A DNA stretch of 64,000 nt from assembly GCF_013409995.1 (NCBI RefSeq), contig NZ_JACCBX010000002.1, positions 101,827-165,826 of the forward strand. The letters run 5' to 3'. Positions within the stretch are counted from its first letter, which is position 1; each line of letters opens with the position of its first letter. This DNA is from Neobacillus driksii. GTDB lineage: Bacteria > Bacillota > Bacilli > Bacillales > Cytobacillaceae. Shown piece after piece: positions 7,856-18,346 of this stretch. Both the position numbers and the translations under genes were made by a program. The notes under the pieces were generated by a model. It was not told the origin of the DNA and did no database searches. It was given only the letters and a program-made list of their open reading frames with translations.

Positions 7856-8015
7856 TTATGATTCCATTTCTTCGAAAAAATCAATCAGTTCGTCAAAATT
7901 CTTGGTTATTTTGTATGGAAACTTCTCCGGCAAGTCATCTATTAACGACAAATTCTTGGTTATTCCCGTCTGTAACGTCTGTTGAAAACAGAATGGTTTT
8001 ATTAAGATCAGACAT
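7856..8015 (-). pseudogene. Small frameshifted gene, unknown family
   Basis: On the reverse strand a GGAGGG ribosome binding site precedes ATG 8015, which opens SDLNKTILFSTDVTDG then NNQEFVVN and stops at a TGA. Dropping one base at GTTAATAGATG restores a frame reading DDLPEKFPYKITKNF and DELIDFFEEMES to a TAA at 7858-7856. The complete product would be about 52 residues and acidic. A 15-base direct repeat (AATAACCAAGAATTT) occurs twice in the gene. The strong start signals and sensible tail suggest a real small gene broken by one inserted base, or a sequencing error. I recognise no family. Confidence 0.5.
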
Positions 8016-8102
8016 GATCATCCCTCCATGGGTCTATTACTATTATTGTACTTTACCAAGTGGAAAGAAAATGACTGTAATTTTGAATGTTTCATGAAAA
8101 AT

Positions 8103-8136
8103 GGCTTTAAGGAACCAAACTCGATTCCTTAAAGCC
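8103..8136 (-). terminator. Terminator at the 3' end of plsY
   Basis: A twelve-base perfect inverted repeat GGCTTTAAGGAA / TTCCTTAAAGCC overlaps the last codons of plsY and is followed on the reverse strand by ATTTTTC. Confidence 0.75.
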
Positions 8137-8713
8137 ATTTAATTTTTGGTTCGGTTTTATTCATGATTCGTCTTATATTAGCCCGATGTCGATAAATCAC
8201 AAATGAAGCCAAAAGTGTTACAGCGATTAATAACGGGATGTCCCCATCAATGCAAGCATAAATTACAGCAAACACGCCTGCAATCATCGACGATAGAGAT
8301 ACATATTTTGTAAAATAAAGACTGGCAAAAAAGACCAGGAATATCATTAAAAACATCAGCGGCGCACAAAACAATAAAACGCCTCCAGACGTTGCTACTG
8401 CTTTTCCGCCTCTAAAGCCAGCAAAAATCGGATAGGTATGTCCGATTACAGCAAAAACCCCTGCGAGTAAAGGATTGATATCAATTCCAAACAATACAGG
8501 CAGGTAAGCGGCTAACGTTCCTTTAAGGATATCAGCCAAGGTTACAGCGATACCAGCTTTTACACCTAATGTTCGAAAAGTATTTGTTCCCCCTAAATTT
8601 CCACTCCCGTGTTCACGAATATCTGTTTTATAAAAAACTTTACCAATAATTAAACCTGACGGAATGGACCCTAGCAGGTAGGCGAGTAGTAGAACTAAAA
8701 TAATTTGAACCAT
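8129..8713 (-). CDS. plsY: Glycerol-3-phosphate acyltransferase PlsY
   Basis: A 194-residue integral membrane enzyme. The three PlsY signatures are readable: [11 protein letters not shown] with the cytoplasmic phosphate-binding loop near the start, [16 protein letters not shown] around residues 35-50, and [21 protein letters not shown] near 95-115. PlsY transfers the acyl group from acyl-phosphate (made by PlsX) to glycerol-3-phosphate, the first step of phospholipid synthesis in Gram-positive bacteria. ATG 8713 has AAGGAG nine bases upstream; a TTG just before it is a less likely start. It corresponds to yneS of the yneR-yneS-yneT-parE-parC block. Identification is firm. Confidence 0.96.
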   Translation of the reverse strand: MVQIILVLLLAYLLGSIPSGLIIGKVFYKTDIREHGSGNLGGTNTFRTLGVKAGIAVTLADILKGTLAAYLPVLFGIDINPLLAGVFAVIGHTYPIFAGFRGGKAVATSGGVLLFCAPLMFLMIFLVFFASLYFTKYVSLSSMIAGVFAVIYACIDGDIPLLIAVTLLASFVIYRHRANIRRIMNKTEPKIKWL

Positions 8714-8828
8714 CAACGAATTCTCCTTCTATAAATAGTGCATGTCCTGTTATTTTACCATGTATTGGTGAAAAAACACTACTCAATTTTTCGTGGATAC
8801 CGTACGATAGAAGTGAGGAGGAAAAACG

Positions 8829-10568
8829 ATGGCACAAATTGAATACCAGAAAAAGAAATCATTATCACCAAAATGGATTTTAGGAGGATTGATGATTGCA
8901 ATTCTATTTATTGCGTCTTCTATTCTTTTTTTATTATATCCGTTTGCCTCAAAAGAAAGATTAACTTATTTTACCGAAAAGAATCCAATCCTTTTCGAAG
9001 GAAGTCAGCGAGGAAATGCACTAATCGAAGGGGATTCTATCTTTCTTCCACTTACATTTATGCAGGAGAACATAGATAACAGCATTATTTATGATGAAAA
9101 ATCAAAGTCTATCATCATTACGACTGCAGAAAAGGTTATCCAAATGCCAACTGATTCCTTAACCTTCTTTGTTAATCAACAGCCGGTGGAGCTTCAAGTA
9201 TCACCGATTATCTTGAAAGAAGGCAAAATATATGTAGCACTTGATCCATTGCTCGCCTATTATCCAATCCAGTTTAAGATCTTGGAGGAAACGGGAGCTG
9301 TTTGGATTCAAAAAAACGGTGACCACTATGTACAAGGTGAAATAACGGCTGAAGATGTTCACCCGGAAAAGCTGCGATTACGCTTGAATCCTTCTCTAAA
9401 AGCACCGTATACCGCGGAAATGTCTAAAAAAGAGACTGTAATGATTGAGGCCGAGGAAGAGGATTACTACTTAGTAAGGAAAGAAAATGGAGTGAGTGGA
9501 TATATCAACAAGAAATATGTAAATAAGAACAAAGAGGTTACCATTACAATCTCACAAAAAAATGAAACAGCATCTATTCCAAACATTAATGGACCCATTC
9601 AATTAACCTGGGAAGCCGTATACACGAAGAATCCGGATCATACCCAAATACCGGATATGACGGGTGTTAATGTTGTGTCACCAACTTGGTTCTCCTTAAC
9701 TGGAAATGACGGGACAATAAGTAATATAGCGTCCTTAGAATATAGTAAATGGGCACAATCTAAGGGATACCAAGTATGGGGATTATTTTCAAATGCATTT
9801 GATCCGGTACTGACGCATGAAGCGTTAAAGGACTTTGCAACACGGCAAAAGATTATCGTCCAGCTGCTTCATTTCAGTCAAATGTACCAATTGCAGGGGA
9901 TAAACTTTGATATTGAAAATGTCTATCCCGCAGATGGTCCACTTGTTACTCAATTAATGCGGGAAGCAGCACCGTATTTACATGAAGCAGGGTTAGTTGT
10001 TTCGATGGACATTACGTTTTATGCTGGTGAAAATAATAATTGGTCATCCTTTTATGAAAGGGAGAAGCTTGCCAGTATTGTGGATTACCTTATTATTATG
10101 GCCTATGATGAACATCCGGGATCGTCTCCTGTTGCAGGCAGTGTATCAAGCCTTCCATGGGTAGAGACGAACCTGCAAAACTTGTTAAAAGAAGTACCAA
10201 AAGAAAAGTTAATACTAGGTGTCCCTTTATATACTAGATTGTGGAAAGAACAAATAAATGAAGATGGTACAACAGAGGTTTCCTCTCAATCTATGTCAAT
10301 GGCGAAGGTAAAAGAATGGCTTGCCGAAAAAGGGATACAGCCTGTTTATGATGAGGCAAGCGGTCAAAATTATGCTGAATATCATGCCGAAGACGAGAAT
10401 GCCACCTATAAGGTATGGATTGAGGATGAATTATCGTTAACGAAACGAGCAAACCTTACAGCCAATTATCAACTGGCAGGCATGGCTTCCTGGTCGAGAG
10501 CTTTTGGAGACCAGACGGCGTGGACTGCGATGAGTATCGACCCAAATAAGGCAGTGACACAAAAATAG
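8829..10568 (+). CDS. Membrane-anchored glycoside hydrolase family 18 protein with SH3 domain
   Basis: A 579-residue protein. Residues 15-40 form a signal anchor; residues 60-155 resemble the copper-amine-oxidase-N1-like wall domain (GDSIFLPLTFMQE, EGKIYVALDPLLAYYP); residues 185-235 look like a bacterial SH3 (LRLRLNPSLKAPYTAE...YINKKYV). From about 255 a GH18 barrel follows, with the catalytic strand LQGINFDIENV supplying the acid Glu, then VDYLIIMAYDEHPGSSP and GMASWSRAFGD. Such YaaH/SleL-like hydrolases act on peptidoglycan N-acetylglucosaminyl bonds; a cell wall or spore cortex role is inferred. GAGGAGG precedes the ATG. It is transcribed away from plsY. Confidence 0.85.
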   Translation: MAQIEYQKKKSLSPKWILGGLMIAILFIASSILFLLYPFASKERLTYFTEKNPILFEGSQRGNALIEGDSIFLPLTFMQENIDNSIIYDEKSKSIIITTAEKVIQMPTDSLTFFVNQQPVELQVSPIILKEGKIYVALDPLLAYYPIQFKILEETGAVWIQKNGDHYVQGEITAEDVHPEKLRLRLNPSLKAPYTAEMSKKETVMIEAEEEDYYLVRKENGVSGYINKKYVNKNKEVTITISQKNETASIPNINGPIQLTWEAVYTKNPDHTQIPDMTGVNVVSPTWFSLTGNDGTISNIASLEYSKWAQSKGYQVWGLFSNAFDPVLTHEALKDFATRQKIIVQLLHFSQMYQLQGINFDIENVYPADGPLVTQLMREAAPYLHEAGLVVSMDITFYAGENNNWSSFYEREKLASIVDYLIIMAYDEHPGSSPVAGSVSSLPWVETNLQNLLKEVPKEKLILGVPLYTRLWKEQINEDGTTEVSSQSMSMAKVKEWLAEKGIQPVYDEASGQNYAEYHAEDENATYKVWIEDELSLTKRANLTANYQLAGMASWSRAFGDQTAWTAMSIDPNKAVTQK

Positions 10569-10592
10569 ACCACTTAGCTGGTCTATTTTTTT
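10564..10592 (+). terminator. Terminator of the GH18 gene
   Basis: AAATAGACCA / TGGTCTATTTT with a six-base loop and a long T run directly after the stop codon. A weaker CCGGCC/GGTCGG stem with TTTTGT lies further on at 10747-10768, before the next gene. Confidence 0.82.
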
Positions 10593-10806
10593 ATTTTTCA
10601 AAATAATATTCTGTCTAAGTTAAGAACAATTAGAGTCTATTTTATTACAAATATATGGAGAATTTTCAAACCATTTGGTTATCGATTGATGTGGTTGTTT
10701 ACAGGAAATATAATTTAACTATAACATTGAATAACAATAGGTAAGCCGGCCGAGTGGTCGGTTTTGTCATATAAAATTTTTAGTAGGATGAAAGAGGTGA
10801 AAAATC

Positions 10807-12102
10807 ATGGCCATTACAGTACCACAAAATCACAGTTATCAATTCAAAGATGTAAAGGTCTTATATGTAGAAGATGAGGTGTATTCACGCGAGAAATTAT
10901 TACGAATCTTAAATCGCCGTTTTTCAGATGTCCATGTTGCGATAGACGGTGAAGAAGGGCTTCAGCTTTATCAGCAGTACCTTCCTGACTTACTCATTGT
11001 AGATATTAAAGTTATGAGCAGTTTAGACATGATTAAAAACATCCGGAAACATAGTGAAAAGGTTCAAATCATGGTTACCACAGCTCATGATGATAACGAT
11101 GTCTTTATCCAGTGTATTGAATATGCCGTCAACCATTTTATTTTAAAACCAATCGATTTAGATCGATTTTTACTTGCCATCCAAAAATCAGTCCAGCAAG
11201 TTCAGCAGGAAAAGGAATTATTGAAACATAACCAGTTAACAAAGGCACTCATAGAAACACAGGATCATTTACTATTCATTGAGGACCACGGACATATTGT
11301 AGAGTTTAATGAAGCATTTGCTTCCTTTACAGGTATAGGAAATACCAAGGACTTACAAACAACTAACCTTGTTGCTGAATTATTTGTTGAAGACCCAAAC
11401 TATTTTTATCCTAAGAATAAAGGAAAATGGATAGAAGAATTTTTTCAGACAGAGAAAAAGTATGCAAAGGTCATGTGGAAAGGTAAAAAAGGCAAACAAG
11501 GGATATATTTAATGAAGGGTTCTCGAATTCCAGGAAATAAACAGATCCTATTTGTCTGTACGGAAATTAGTTTATTAGAAGAAGAGTATAAAAAGAATGA
11601 AATTCTATCCATAATGGACCCATTAACACGAAGTTTAAATCGGAATAAGTTCGAGGAACTGCTTTCAAGTGAGATAAGCCGGTCAGAACGATATAATCAT
11701 CCTTTTTCTATTATTCTCATGGACATTGATTATTTTACTAATGTAAATGATTATTTAGGCAATACAAAAGGGGATGAAGTGCTCATAACAATATCAACCA
11801 TTGTTCAGCAAAGGATTCGTGAATCAGATGTTTTGGCACGTTGGAGCGGTGATTCCTTTATTCTTTTAACACCGGAAACGAACAGACCTGGAGCGATGGT
11901 TCTTGCTGAATCCATCCGTTCATTAATTCATTCATTTGCCTTTCCGAAAATAGGTACCGTTACCTGCAGTTTTGGAGTTGCAGAATTTTCGGCGGGTAAA
12001 TCGAAAATAGAGCTCATTTCTGAGGTTGAACAAGGACTATCTAAATCAAAAATTAACGGAAGAAACTGCGTAACTTTTTATAACAGTTCAATAGGTGAAT
12101 AA
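10807..12102 (+). CDS. Response regulator with degenerate GGDEF domain
   Basis: A 431-residue cytoplasmic protein. Residues 10-130 are a receiver domain: YVEDEVYSRE acidic pair, phospho-acceptor Asp near 66 in LLIVDIKV, and a Lys in FILKPIDLDRF. Residues 150-255 look PAS-like (TKALIETQDHLLFIEDHG). Residues 270-425 are a GGDEF fold (IMDPLTRSLNRNKFEELL, LMDIDYFTNVNDYLG), but the signature loop reads RWSGDSF in place of RxGGDEF. The metal Asp and the GTP-binding Glu position are altered, so cyclase activity is doubtful; it may bind GTP or c-di-GMP, or signal by protein contact. The kinase-like gene starts two bases after its stop and is surely co-transcribed. Confidence 0.82.
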   Translation: MAITVPQNHSYQFKDVKVLYVEDEVYSREKLLRILNRRFSDVHVAIDGEEGLQLYQQYLPDLLIVDIKVMSSLDMIKNIRKHSEKVQIMVTTAHDDNDVFIQCIEYAVNHFILKPIDLDRFLLAIQKSVQQVQQEKELLKHNQLTKALIETQDHLLFIEDHGHIVEFNEAFASFTGIGNTKDLQTTNLVAELFVEDPNYFYPKNKGKWIEEFFQTEKKYAKVMWKGKKGKQGIYLMKGSRIPGNKQILFVCTEISLLEEEYKKNEILSIMDPLTRSLNRNKFEELLSSEISRSERYNHPFSIILMDIDYFTNVNDYLGNTKGDEVLITISTIVQQRIRESDVLARWSGDSFILLTPETNRPGAMVLAESIRSLIHSFAFPKIGTVTCSFGVAEFSAGKSKIELISEVEQGLSKSKINGRNCVTFYNSSIGE

Positions 12103-12104
12103 AA

Positions 12105-13031
12105 GTGCTTGGTACATATATTACAATTCTTTCAGTAGGATTACTATTTATTGCTTTTGTTATAAGCTATATTCTTTTCCGTCATGTGGTTTTGAAAAAG
12201 CAAAAAGAAAATGAAGAGAACTACCGGGAAATGGCAGAAAAATACGAGGTGGCGGTAAGAAACTTAGAAAGCCGGGTCGCGGAGGAAGCAGCAAAGAATC
12301 GTCAGAAGGATCATTTCCTTCTTCACCATTCTAGGTTTGTATCGATGGGTGAAATGATCTCTAGTATTGGTTATCAATGGCAGCCGCCGCTCAATAGTTT
12401 GTCACTCTTAATTCAAGACGTCCGTGAAGCCCTTCAATTTGGTGAAATAAATGATCACTATATTGACACTTTCACCAAAGAAGGCATGATTGAAATTAAT
12501 TATATGTCACGTACGATCAATGATTTTCGGAAATTTTATCAACCAACTAAACAGAAATGCACCTTTTCTATATCAGATTGTATTGAAAAAGCACTATCGA
12601 TTTGTTCCTACAGCCTTAAGATTCATGACATTCATGTTGAGTTTGAATATCGCGAAGAGCATATGGCTTATGGGTTTCCAAATGAATACAGTCAAGCTGT
12701 TTTAACTCTTTTAACAAACGCACGCTATGCATTTATAACAAACAAAGTTAATAAGAGAATCTTAGCTATTAAGATATCGACAGAAGGCAGCTGTATAGTT
12801 GTGGATTTTACAGATAATGCTGGTGTCATTGAGCCGTTAATGCTTTCAAGAGTTTTCGAACCAGATCTCACCACTAGAAACAGTGATACTACGGGGATTG
12901 GGTTATATATGACGAAAATAATGATAGAAAATATGGATGGAAGTGTTACTGTTAAAAATACTGGGGAAGGAGCTCAATTTCGCCTTTCAGTCCCAAAAGC
13001 TGCCTCCATGGACATTCCATCACCTGCCTGA
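12105..13031 (+). CDS. Histidine-kinase-like protein lacking the phospho-acceptor histidine
   Basis: A 308-residue protein starting at GTG after AGGTG. One N-terminal membrane helix (ILSVGLLFIAFVISYILF) leads into a coiled coil and a HisKA-like segment FVSMGEMISSIGYQWQPPLN. In the group that this resembles, the segment reads MIGxIAHQWRQPLN with His as phospho-acceptor; here that position (about residue 90) is Tyr, codon TAT. The ATPase part keeps an N-box (LTNARYAF), DNAGVI, and GIGLYMTKIMIE. It may be a pseudokinase, a phosphatase, or phosphorylate another residue. It pairs with the preceding receiver-GGDEF gene, in which catalytic motifs are also altered. No periplasmic sensor domain is present. 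Confidence 0.8.
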   Translation: MLGTYITILSVGLLFIAFVISYILFRHVVLKKQKENEENYREMAEKYEVAVRNLESRVAEEAAKNRQKDHFLLHHSRFVSMGEMISSIGYQWQPPLNSLSLLIQDVREALQFGEINDHYIDTFTKEGMIEINYMSRTINDFRKFYQPTKQKCTFSISDCIEKALSICSYSLKIHDIHVEFEYREEHMAYGFPNEYSQAVLTLLTNARYAFITNKVNKRILAIKISTEGSCIVVDFTDNAGVIEPLMLSRVFEPDLTTRNSDTTGIGLYMTKIMIENMDGSVTVKNTGEGAQFRLSVPKAASMDIPSPA

Positions 13032-13046
13032 AGTTTAACCACCAAT

Positions 13047-13076
13047 GCTCCCGAATCACTGGAGCTATTTTTTTTG
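13047..13076 (+). terminator. Weak terminator after the kinase-like gene
   Basis: A five-base stem GCTCC / GGAGC with a nine-base loop and then TATTTTTTTT. Confidence 0.55.
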
Positions 13077-13145
13077 GCAAATAATTGATTTATGTTATAG
13101 TGAAGATGGATAGTAAAATTAAGGAAATGAAGGAAGTGTTTGTTC

Positions 13146-13559
13146 ATGGCAGTTGAAAATCCATCCTTAGAAGAAATCGGAGCTATATTAAAAAAAGCTA
13201 AGCGTATTGCTGTTGTCGGGTTAAGTGACAAACCTGACAGAACTTCGTATATGGTTTCAGAAGTTATGCAAAAGGCAGGTTATGAGATCATCCCCGTGAA
13301 TCCAGCAGTTAATGAAGTGCTAGGAGTGAAAGCGGTTGCTTCGTTAAAAGATATTGAGGGACATATTGATATCGTTAATGTTTTCCGCCGTTCAGAACAA
13401 TTGTTTGATGTGGCGAAAGAATTTGACGAAGTGGACGCTGATGTTTTTTGGGCACAGCAGGGCCTAGTAAATGAAGAAGCATACGAGTTTTTGAAAGAAA
13501 AAGGATATACAGTTATTATGGACCTTTGTATTAAAGTGGCACATGCTTTAACAAAATAA
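13146..13559 (+). CDS. yneT: CoA-binding domain protein YneT
   Basis: A 137-residue single Rossmann-like CoA-binding domain (PF02629 type). The N-terminal IAVVGLSDKPDRTSYMV holds the nucleotide loop, followed by IIPVNPAVNEVLGVKA and a FWAQQGLVNEEAYEF segment near the C-terminus, as in YccU/YneT proteins. The function is unknown; homologues bind CoA or its derivatives in the cytoplasm. I take ATG 13146 with AAGGAAG upstream rather than the TTG six bases earlier. Its place immediately before parE repeats the B. subtilis order. Assignment is firm by sequence and position. Confidence 0.88.
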   Translation: MAVENPSLEEIGAILKKAKRIAVVGLSDKPDRTSYMVSEVMQKAGYEIIPVNPAVNEVLGVKAVASLKDIEGHIDIVNVFRRSEQLFDVAKEFDEVDADVFWAQQGLVNEEAYEFLKEKGYTVIMDLCIKVAHALTK

Positions 13560-13574
13560 GGATAAAAGAAAATT

Positions 13575-13608
13575 CTGCTAACATTTAGCAGTTTTTTCTT
13601 TTTTTTAC
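13575..13608 (+). terminator. Terminator of yneT
   Basis: CTGCTAA / TTAGCAG stem with a three-base loop, then a long T-rich tail. The rest of the 276-base gap to parE is AT-rich; a TTGACA occurs at 13644-13649 and a TTACAAT at about 13703, but their spacing does not make one clear promoter. Confidence 0.75.
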
Positions 13609-13835
13609 ATAAATTCGTGTTACAAAATTATGTTGATTTCATTTTGACATTTGCCAAATCGAAATAAATCGCTAAAATAAAGCATAGACGCCGTAAACAT
13701 GTGTTACAATTAAGAGCGGCAAACATTCGTTCTAAATAATGGCAATAACTTTTTTTACACGAATGAATAAATTTACTCATAAAGATAGCAATTAAAGATG
13801 TTTTTTCTTTTGCAGGGAATGAAAGGGGTATTTTA

Positions 13836-15815
13836 GTGGCAAGTAATCAGAAAGCTTTTGAATATAATGATGATGCCATACAGGTACTAGAGGGGCTGGA
13901 GGCCGTCAGGAAGCGACCCGGAATGTACATCGGGAGCACTGATACACGCGGATTACACCATCTTGTATATGAGATTGTCGACAACTCTGTCGATGAGGCT
14001 CTAGGTGGATTTGGGGACCAAATCATTGTAAAAATTCACAAAGATAATTCCATAAGCGTCATGGATAAAGGACGCGGAATGCCTACTGGCATGCATAAAA
14101 TGGGGAAACCAACTCCAGAAATCATTTTAACTGTACTCCATGCTGGGGGGAAATTCGGTCAAGGCGGTTATAAAACCAGCGGTGGTCTACACGGTGTAGG
14201 TGCCTCTGTCGTTAATGCCTTATCTGAATGGTTAACGGTAACGATAAAAAGAGATGGTTTTGTTTATGAACAACGGTTTGAAAATGGCGGTAAACCGGTT
14301 ACGACCTTAGAGAAAATCGGGAAAACCAATCAAACAGGTACAACGATTCACTTTAAGCCGGACCCGACCATCTTTTCTACCACCACATATAATTTTGAAA
14401 CATTATGTGAGAGGTTACGAGAGTCAGCATTTCTTTTAAAAGGATTAAAGATCGAAATCATTGATGAACGTAATGATTTTCATGAGGTTTTTCATTATGA
14501 AAATGGGATTGAGGCCTTTGTTTCTTACTTAAATGAAGAAAAAGATGTCCTTCATCCCGTCGTTAGCTTTGAAGGAAGCCATAATGGAATTGAAGTGGAA
14601 TTTGCCTTTCAATTTAATGATGGGTATTCAGAGAACATGCTTTCATTTGTAAACAATGTTCGGACCAAAGATGGAGGAACACATGAAGTAGGTTCAAAAA
14701 CAGCTATGACCCGTGTTTTTAATGATTACGCACGAAAGGTTTCACTGTTGAAAGAAAAGGAAAAAAATCTTGAAGGTGCGGATATTCGTGAAGGATTATC
14801 TGCGATCATTTCTATCCGGGTTCCCGAGCAATTATTACAATTCGAGGGTCAAACCAAGGGTAAACTAGGTACGAGTGAAGCGAGATCGGCAGTAGATGCA
14901 GTGGTTTCTGAACACCTGACTTATTTCCTTGAAGAAAATCCAGACATAAGCGCATTGTTGATAAAAAAGTCTATTAAAGCTTACCAAGCCCGTGAAGCAG
15001 CACGAAAAGCACGGGAGGACGCTAGAAGTGGTAAGAAACGAAAGCGTTCTGACGCTCTTTTATCAGGGAAGCTTACACCTGCTCAATCAAGAAATCCGCA
15101 AAGAAATGAGATTTACTTGGTTGAGGGTGATTCCGCAGGCGGTTCTGCTAAACAAGGACGCGATCGTCGCTTTCAGGCAGTACTTCCACTTCGTGGTAAA
15201 GTAATCAATACAGAAAAAGCGAAGCTGGCGGATATTTTTAAAAATGAAGAAATCAATACAATTATTCATACCGTTGGTGCGGGTGTCGGCTCTGATTTTA
15301 ATCTAGAAGATGTAAACTACGATAAGGTCATTATTATGACGGATGCCGATACAGACGGTGCACATATCCAAGTGCTGCTGCTAACCTTTTTCTATCGGTA
15401 CATGAAACCGCTAATTGAAGCAGGTAAAGTGTTTATCGCGCTGCCTCCTTTATATAAAGTGAGTAAAGGAACAGGCAAAAAGGAAATCATTGAATATGCC
15501 TGGAGCGATGATGAACTACAGGGTGCCATTAAAAAAGTTGGCAGAGGCTATATGATTCAGCGCTATAAAGGTCTTGGCGAGATGAATGCCGACCAGCTTT
15601 GGGATACAACGATGAATCCAGAAACACGGACATTAATACGTGTGAAAATAGATGACGCGGCAAGAGCAGAGCGACGTATCACGACGCTTATGGGTGATAA
15701 AGTTGACCCTCGCCGTAAATGGATTGAAACCAATGTAGCATTTGGTTTAGAAGAAGATGACACGATCCTTGAAAATGAAAATATAACGGTCGTTGAGGAG
15801 GAATCTGAAGAATGA
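13836..15815 (+). CDS. parE: DNA topoisomerase IV subunit B
   Basis: A 659-residue type IIA topoisomerase ATPase subunit, close to the usual 655. The GHKL ATPase region shows [50 protein letters not shown], and the transducer; the Toprim part carries [29 protein letters not shown] (in pieces EGDSAGG and DADTDGAHI for metal binding), and the C-terminus has RYKGLGEMN. ParE with ParC decatenates daughter chromosomes. The start is GTG after AAAGGGG. The last four bases overlap parC (ATGA), indicating translational coupling. The sequence features distinguish it from GyrB, and gene order fits parE. Confidence 0.97.
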   Translation: MASNQKAFEYNDDAIQVLEGLEAVRKRPGMYIGSTDTRGLHHLVYEIVDNSVDEALGGFGDQIIVKIHKDNSISVMDKGRGMPTGMHKMGKPTPEIILTVLHAGGKFGQGGYKTSGGLHGVGASVVNALSEWLTVTIKRDGFVYEQRFENGGKPVTTLEKIGKTNQTGTTIHFKPDPTIFSTTTYNFETLCERLRESAFLLKGLKIEIIDERNDFHEVFHYENGIEAFVSYLNEEKDVLHPVVSFEGSHNGIEVEFAFQFNDGYSENMLSFVNNVRTKDGGTHEVGSKTAMTRVFNDYARKVSLLKEKEKNLEGADIREGLSAIISIRVPEQLLQFEGQTKGKLGTSEARSAVDAVVSEHLTYFLEENPDISALLIKKSIKAYQAREAARKAREDARSGKKRKRSDALLSGKLTPAQSRNPQRNEIYLVEGDSAGGSAKQGRDRRFQAVLPLRGKVINTEKAKLADIFKNEEINTIIHTVGAGVGSDFNLEDVNYDKVIIMTDADTDGAHIQVLLLTFFYRYMKPLIEAGKVFIALPPLYKVSKGTGKKEIIEYAWSDDELQGAIKKVGRGYMIQRYKGLGEMNADQLWDTTMNPETRTLIRVKIDDAARAERRITTLMGDKVDPRRKWIETNVAFGLEEDDTILENENITVVEEESEE

Positions 15816-18250
15816 GCACAAATGAGAAATTCCGTGACTTACCTCTAGAGGATGTAATCGGCGATCGTTTTGGCAGATATAGTAAGTATATTATTCAAGA
15901 ACGTGCCCTTCCGGATGCAAGAGACGGATTAAAACCAGTTCAGCGAAGAATACTTTATGCGATGCATGTTGAAGGGAATACCCATGATAAGGGCTTCCGT
16001 AAATCAGCGAAAACAGTTGGTAACGTTATTGGTAACTATCACCCCCATGGTGATTCATCTGTTTATGATGCGATGGTTCGGATGAGTCAGGACTGGAAGG
16101 TAAGAAATGTCCTCGTTGAAATGCATGGAAACAACGGAAGTATGGACGGGGATCCTCCAGCTGCGATGCGTTATACGGAGGCTCGTTTATCTGCGATTTC
16201 GGCAGAGTTACTTCGCGATATTGAAAAACAAACAGTCGATTTTATTCCAAACTTTGATGATACTTCAAAGGAACCAACCGTATTACCAGCGATGTTCCCG
16301 AACCTGCTGGTAAACGGCTCAACGGGGATATCAGCAGGGTACGCAACCGATATTCCGCCGCATAATCTCGGTGAGGTCATTGACGGAGTCATCATGCGAA
16401 TGGACAATCCTGACGTATCGGTTGATGAATTAATGACGGTGATTAAAGGCCCTGATTTTCCAACTGGGGGTATTATTCAAGGTATTGATGGTATTAAAAA
16501 GGCCTATGAAACTGGTAAAGGGAAAATCATTGTTCGCAGTAAAGCGGATATCGAAGATTTACGGGGCGGCAAGCAGCAGATTGTCGTGACCGAAATTCCT
16601 TATGAAGTTAATAAAGCGAATCTTGTTAAGAAAATCGATGAATTCCGCTTCGATCGCAAAGTTGAAGGAATTTCAGAGGTTCGTGATGAAACAGATCGAA
16701 CGGGCTTGCGGATTGTCATTGAATTAAAGAAAGATGCGGATGCCAATGGCGTTTTAAATTATCTATATAAAAATAGTGATTTGCAAGTAGCATACAATTT
16801 CAATATGGTTGCGATTGCTAAAAAACGTCCTAAATTATTAGGTATACGTGAATTACTTGATGCGTATATTGAGCACCAAAAAGAAGTTGTTCTTAGAAGA
16901 ACAAAATTTGAGCTAGACAAAGCAAAGGAACGTCAGCATATCGTTGAAGGATTGATGAAAGCATTATCGATTCTTGATGAAGTGATTGCGACCATCCGTG
17001 CTTCAAAAGATAAACGTGACGCGAAAGATAATTTAATTGCCAAATTTGGTTTTACTGAAGCTCAGGCAGAAGCGATCGTTTCTTTACAACTCTACCGCTT
17101 AACCAATACAGATATCACAGCCTTGCAGAATGAAGCAGAAGAATTGGCTAATAAAATAGAAGAATGGACTTCGATTTTATTAAGTGAGAAGAAACTATTA
17201 TCCGTCATCAAAAAAGAATTAAAAGATGTGAAAAAACGGTTTGCTGATCCTCGCCGTTCAAAAATAGAAGCTGAAATTGAAGAATTGAAAATTAATCTTG
17301 AAGTAACAGTCCCTAGTGAGGATGTTATTGTTACGATTACAAGAGAAGGGTATGTCAAACGGACTAGCCAACGGTCTTTTGCTGCTTCAAATGGCCAAGA
17401 CTTAGCGATGAAGGACTCAGACCGTTTACTAGCACAGCTTGATGTGAACACGAAGGACGTTGTTCTCCTGTTTACGAATAAAGGGAATTATTTATACTGT
17501 CCTGTTCATGAACTGCCTGATATTCGCTGGAAAGATCTAGGGCAGCATGTTGCGAATATCATTCCAATTGACCGCGATGAAGATATTATTCAAGCGATCA
17601 CAGTGAAAGATTTTGAGATTGATGCTTATCTCGTTTTCGTCACTAAAAATGGAATGGTAAAGAAAACAGAACTAAAACAGTATAAAGCACAGCGCTATTC
17701 GAAGCCATTAGTGGGGGTCAATCTTAAGGATGATGACCAAGTAATTGATGTACATCTCACAGATGGAACGAAAGAATTGTTCTTAATCTCTACTTTTGGC
17801 TACGCATTATGGTTCCATGAAGAAGAAATTAGTATTGTCGGTGTTCGAGCTGCCGGTGTAAAAGGTATAAATTTGAAGGATGGAGACTTTGTTGTTGGCG
17901 GTAAAGTTATAACTCCAGACAGTAAAGAAACCATTGTGATCACTACACAGCGCGGTTCAATAAAGAGAATGAAGCTGAAGGAATTCGAAAAAGCAACCCG
18001 AGCAAAACGCGGGGTTGTCATTTTACGAGAGCTAAAAGCAAATCCTCATCGTGTAGTAGGCTTTGAAGTTGCGAATGACGAAGATACGATTTTCATTCAA
18101 ACTGAAAAGGGTCACATTGAAACAGTCGTTACATCAGAAATTCGCTTAAATGACCGATATTCTAACGGTTCTTTTATCCTTGATGAAAATGATAATGGAA
18201 AAGTAACAACCATTTGGAAGGTAGAAGGAACACCTAAAGCAGAAGAATAA
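15812..18250 (+). CDS. parC: DNA topoisomerase IV subunit A
   Basis: An 812-residue cleavage-reunion subunit. The quinolone-resistance region reads [19 protein letters not shown] around residues 78-96, and [10 protein letters not shown] contains the catalytic Tyr at about residue 120. The C-terminal third is a six-bladed pinwheel of GyrA/ParC type with the repeated patterns [17 protein letters not shown] and RGSIKRMKL. Serine and an acidic-type position are not unusual for wild-type QRDR. It works with ParE to separate sister chromosomes. The ATG overlaps the parE stop and uses GAGGAGG within parE. A strong terminator follows. Identification is firm. Confidence 0.97.
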   Translation: MSTNEKFRDLPLEDVIGDRFGRYSKYIIQERALPDARDGLKPVQRRILYAMHVEGNTHDKGFRKSAKTVGNVIGNYHPHGDSSVYDAMVRMSQDWKVRNVLVEMHGNNGSMDGDPPAAMRYTEARLSAISAELLRDIEKQTVDFIPNFDDTSKEPTVLPAMFPNLLVNGSTGISAGYATDIPPHNLGEVIDGVIMRMDNPDVSVDELMTVIKGPDFPTGGIIQGIDGIKKAYETGKGKIIVRSKADIEDLRGGKQQIVVTEIPYEVNKANLVKKIDEFRFDRKVEGISEVRDETDRTGLRIVIELKKDADANGVLNYLYKNSDLQVAYNFNMVAIAKKRPKLLGIRELLDAYIEHQKEVVLRRTKFELDKAKERQHIVEGLMKALSILDEVIATIRASKDKRDAKDNLIAKFGFTEAQAEAIVSLQLYRLTNTDITALQNEAEELANKIEEWTSILLSEKKLLSVIKKELKDVKKRFADPRRSKIEAEIEELKINLEVTVPSEDVIVTITREGYVKRTSQRSFAASNGQDLAMKDSDRLLAQLDVNTKDVVLLFTNKGNYLYCPVHELPDIRWKDLGQHVANIIPIDRDEDIIQAITVKDFEIDAYLVFVTKNGMVKKTELKQYKAQRYSKPLVGVNLKDDDQVIDVHLTDGTKELFLISTFGYALWFHEEEISIVGVRAAGVKGINLKDGDFVVGGKVITPDSKETIVITTQRGSIKRMKLKEFEKATRAKRGVVILRELKANPHRVVGFEVANDEDTIFIQTEKGHIETVVTSEIRLNDRYSNGSFILDENDNGKVTTIWKVEGTPKAEE

Positions 18251-18261
18251 AATGATTAACT

Positions 18262-18291
18262 AAGACTCCCTAAATATTGGGAGTCTTTTTC
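18262..18291 (+). terminator. Terminator of parEC
   Basis: AAGACTCCC / GGGAGTCTT with an eight-base loop followed by five T. Confidence 0.88.
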
Positions 18292-18346
18292 ATGTTTTTA
18301 CCAAAATTGGGCATACTATGTGTATCAGATTTTGGAGGGGAAAAGA

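Noticed and set aside
7831-8097. Forward coding region of 88 residues
   Set aside because: It has no ribosome binding site, odd composition, and lies antisense to a small gene with better signals.
13609-13835. Definite parE promoter
   Set aside because: TTGACA and TTACAAT elements are present, but their spacing does not support a single promoter.
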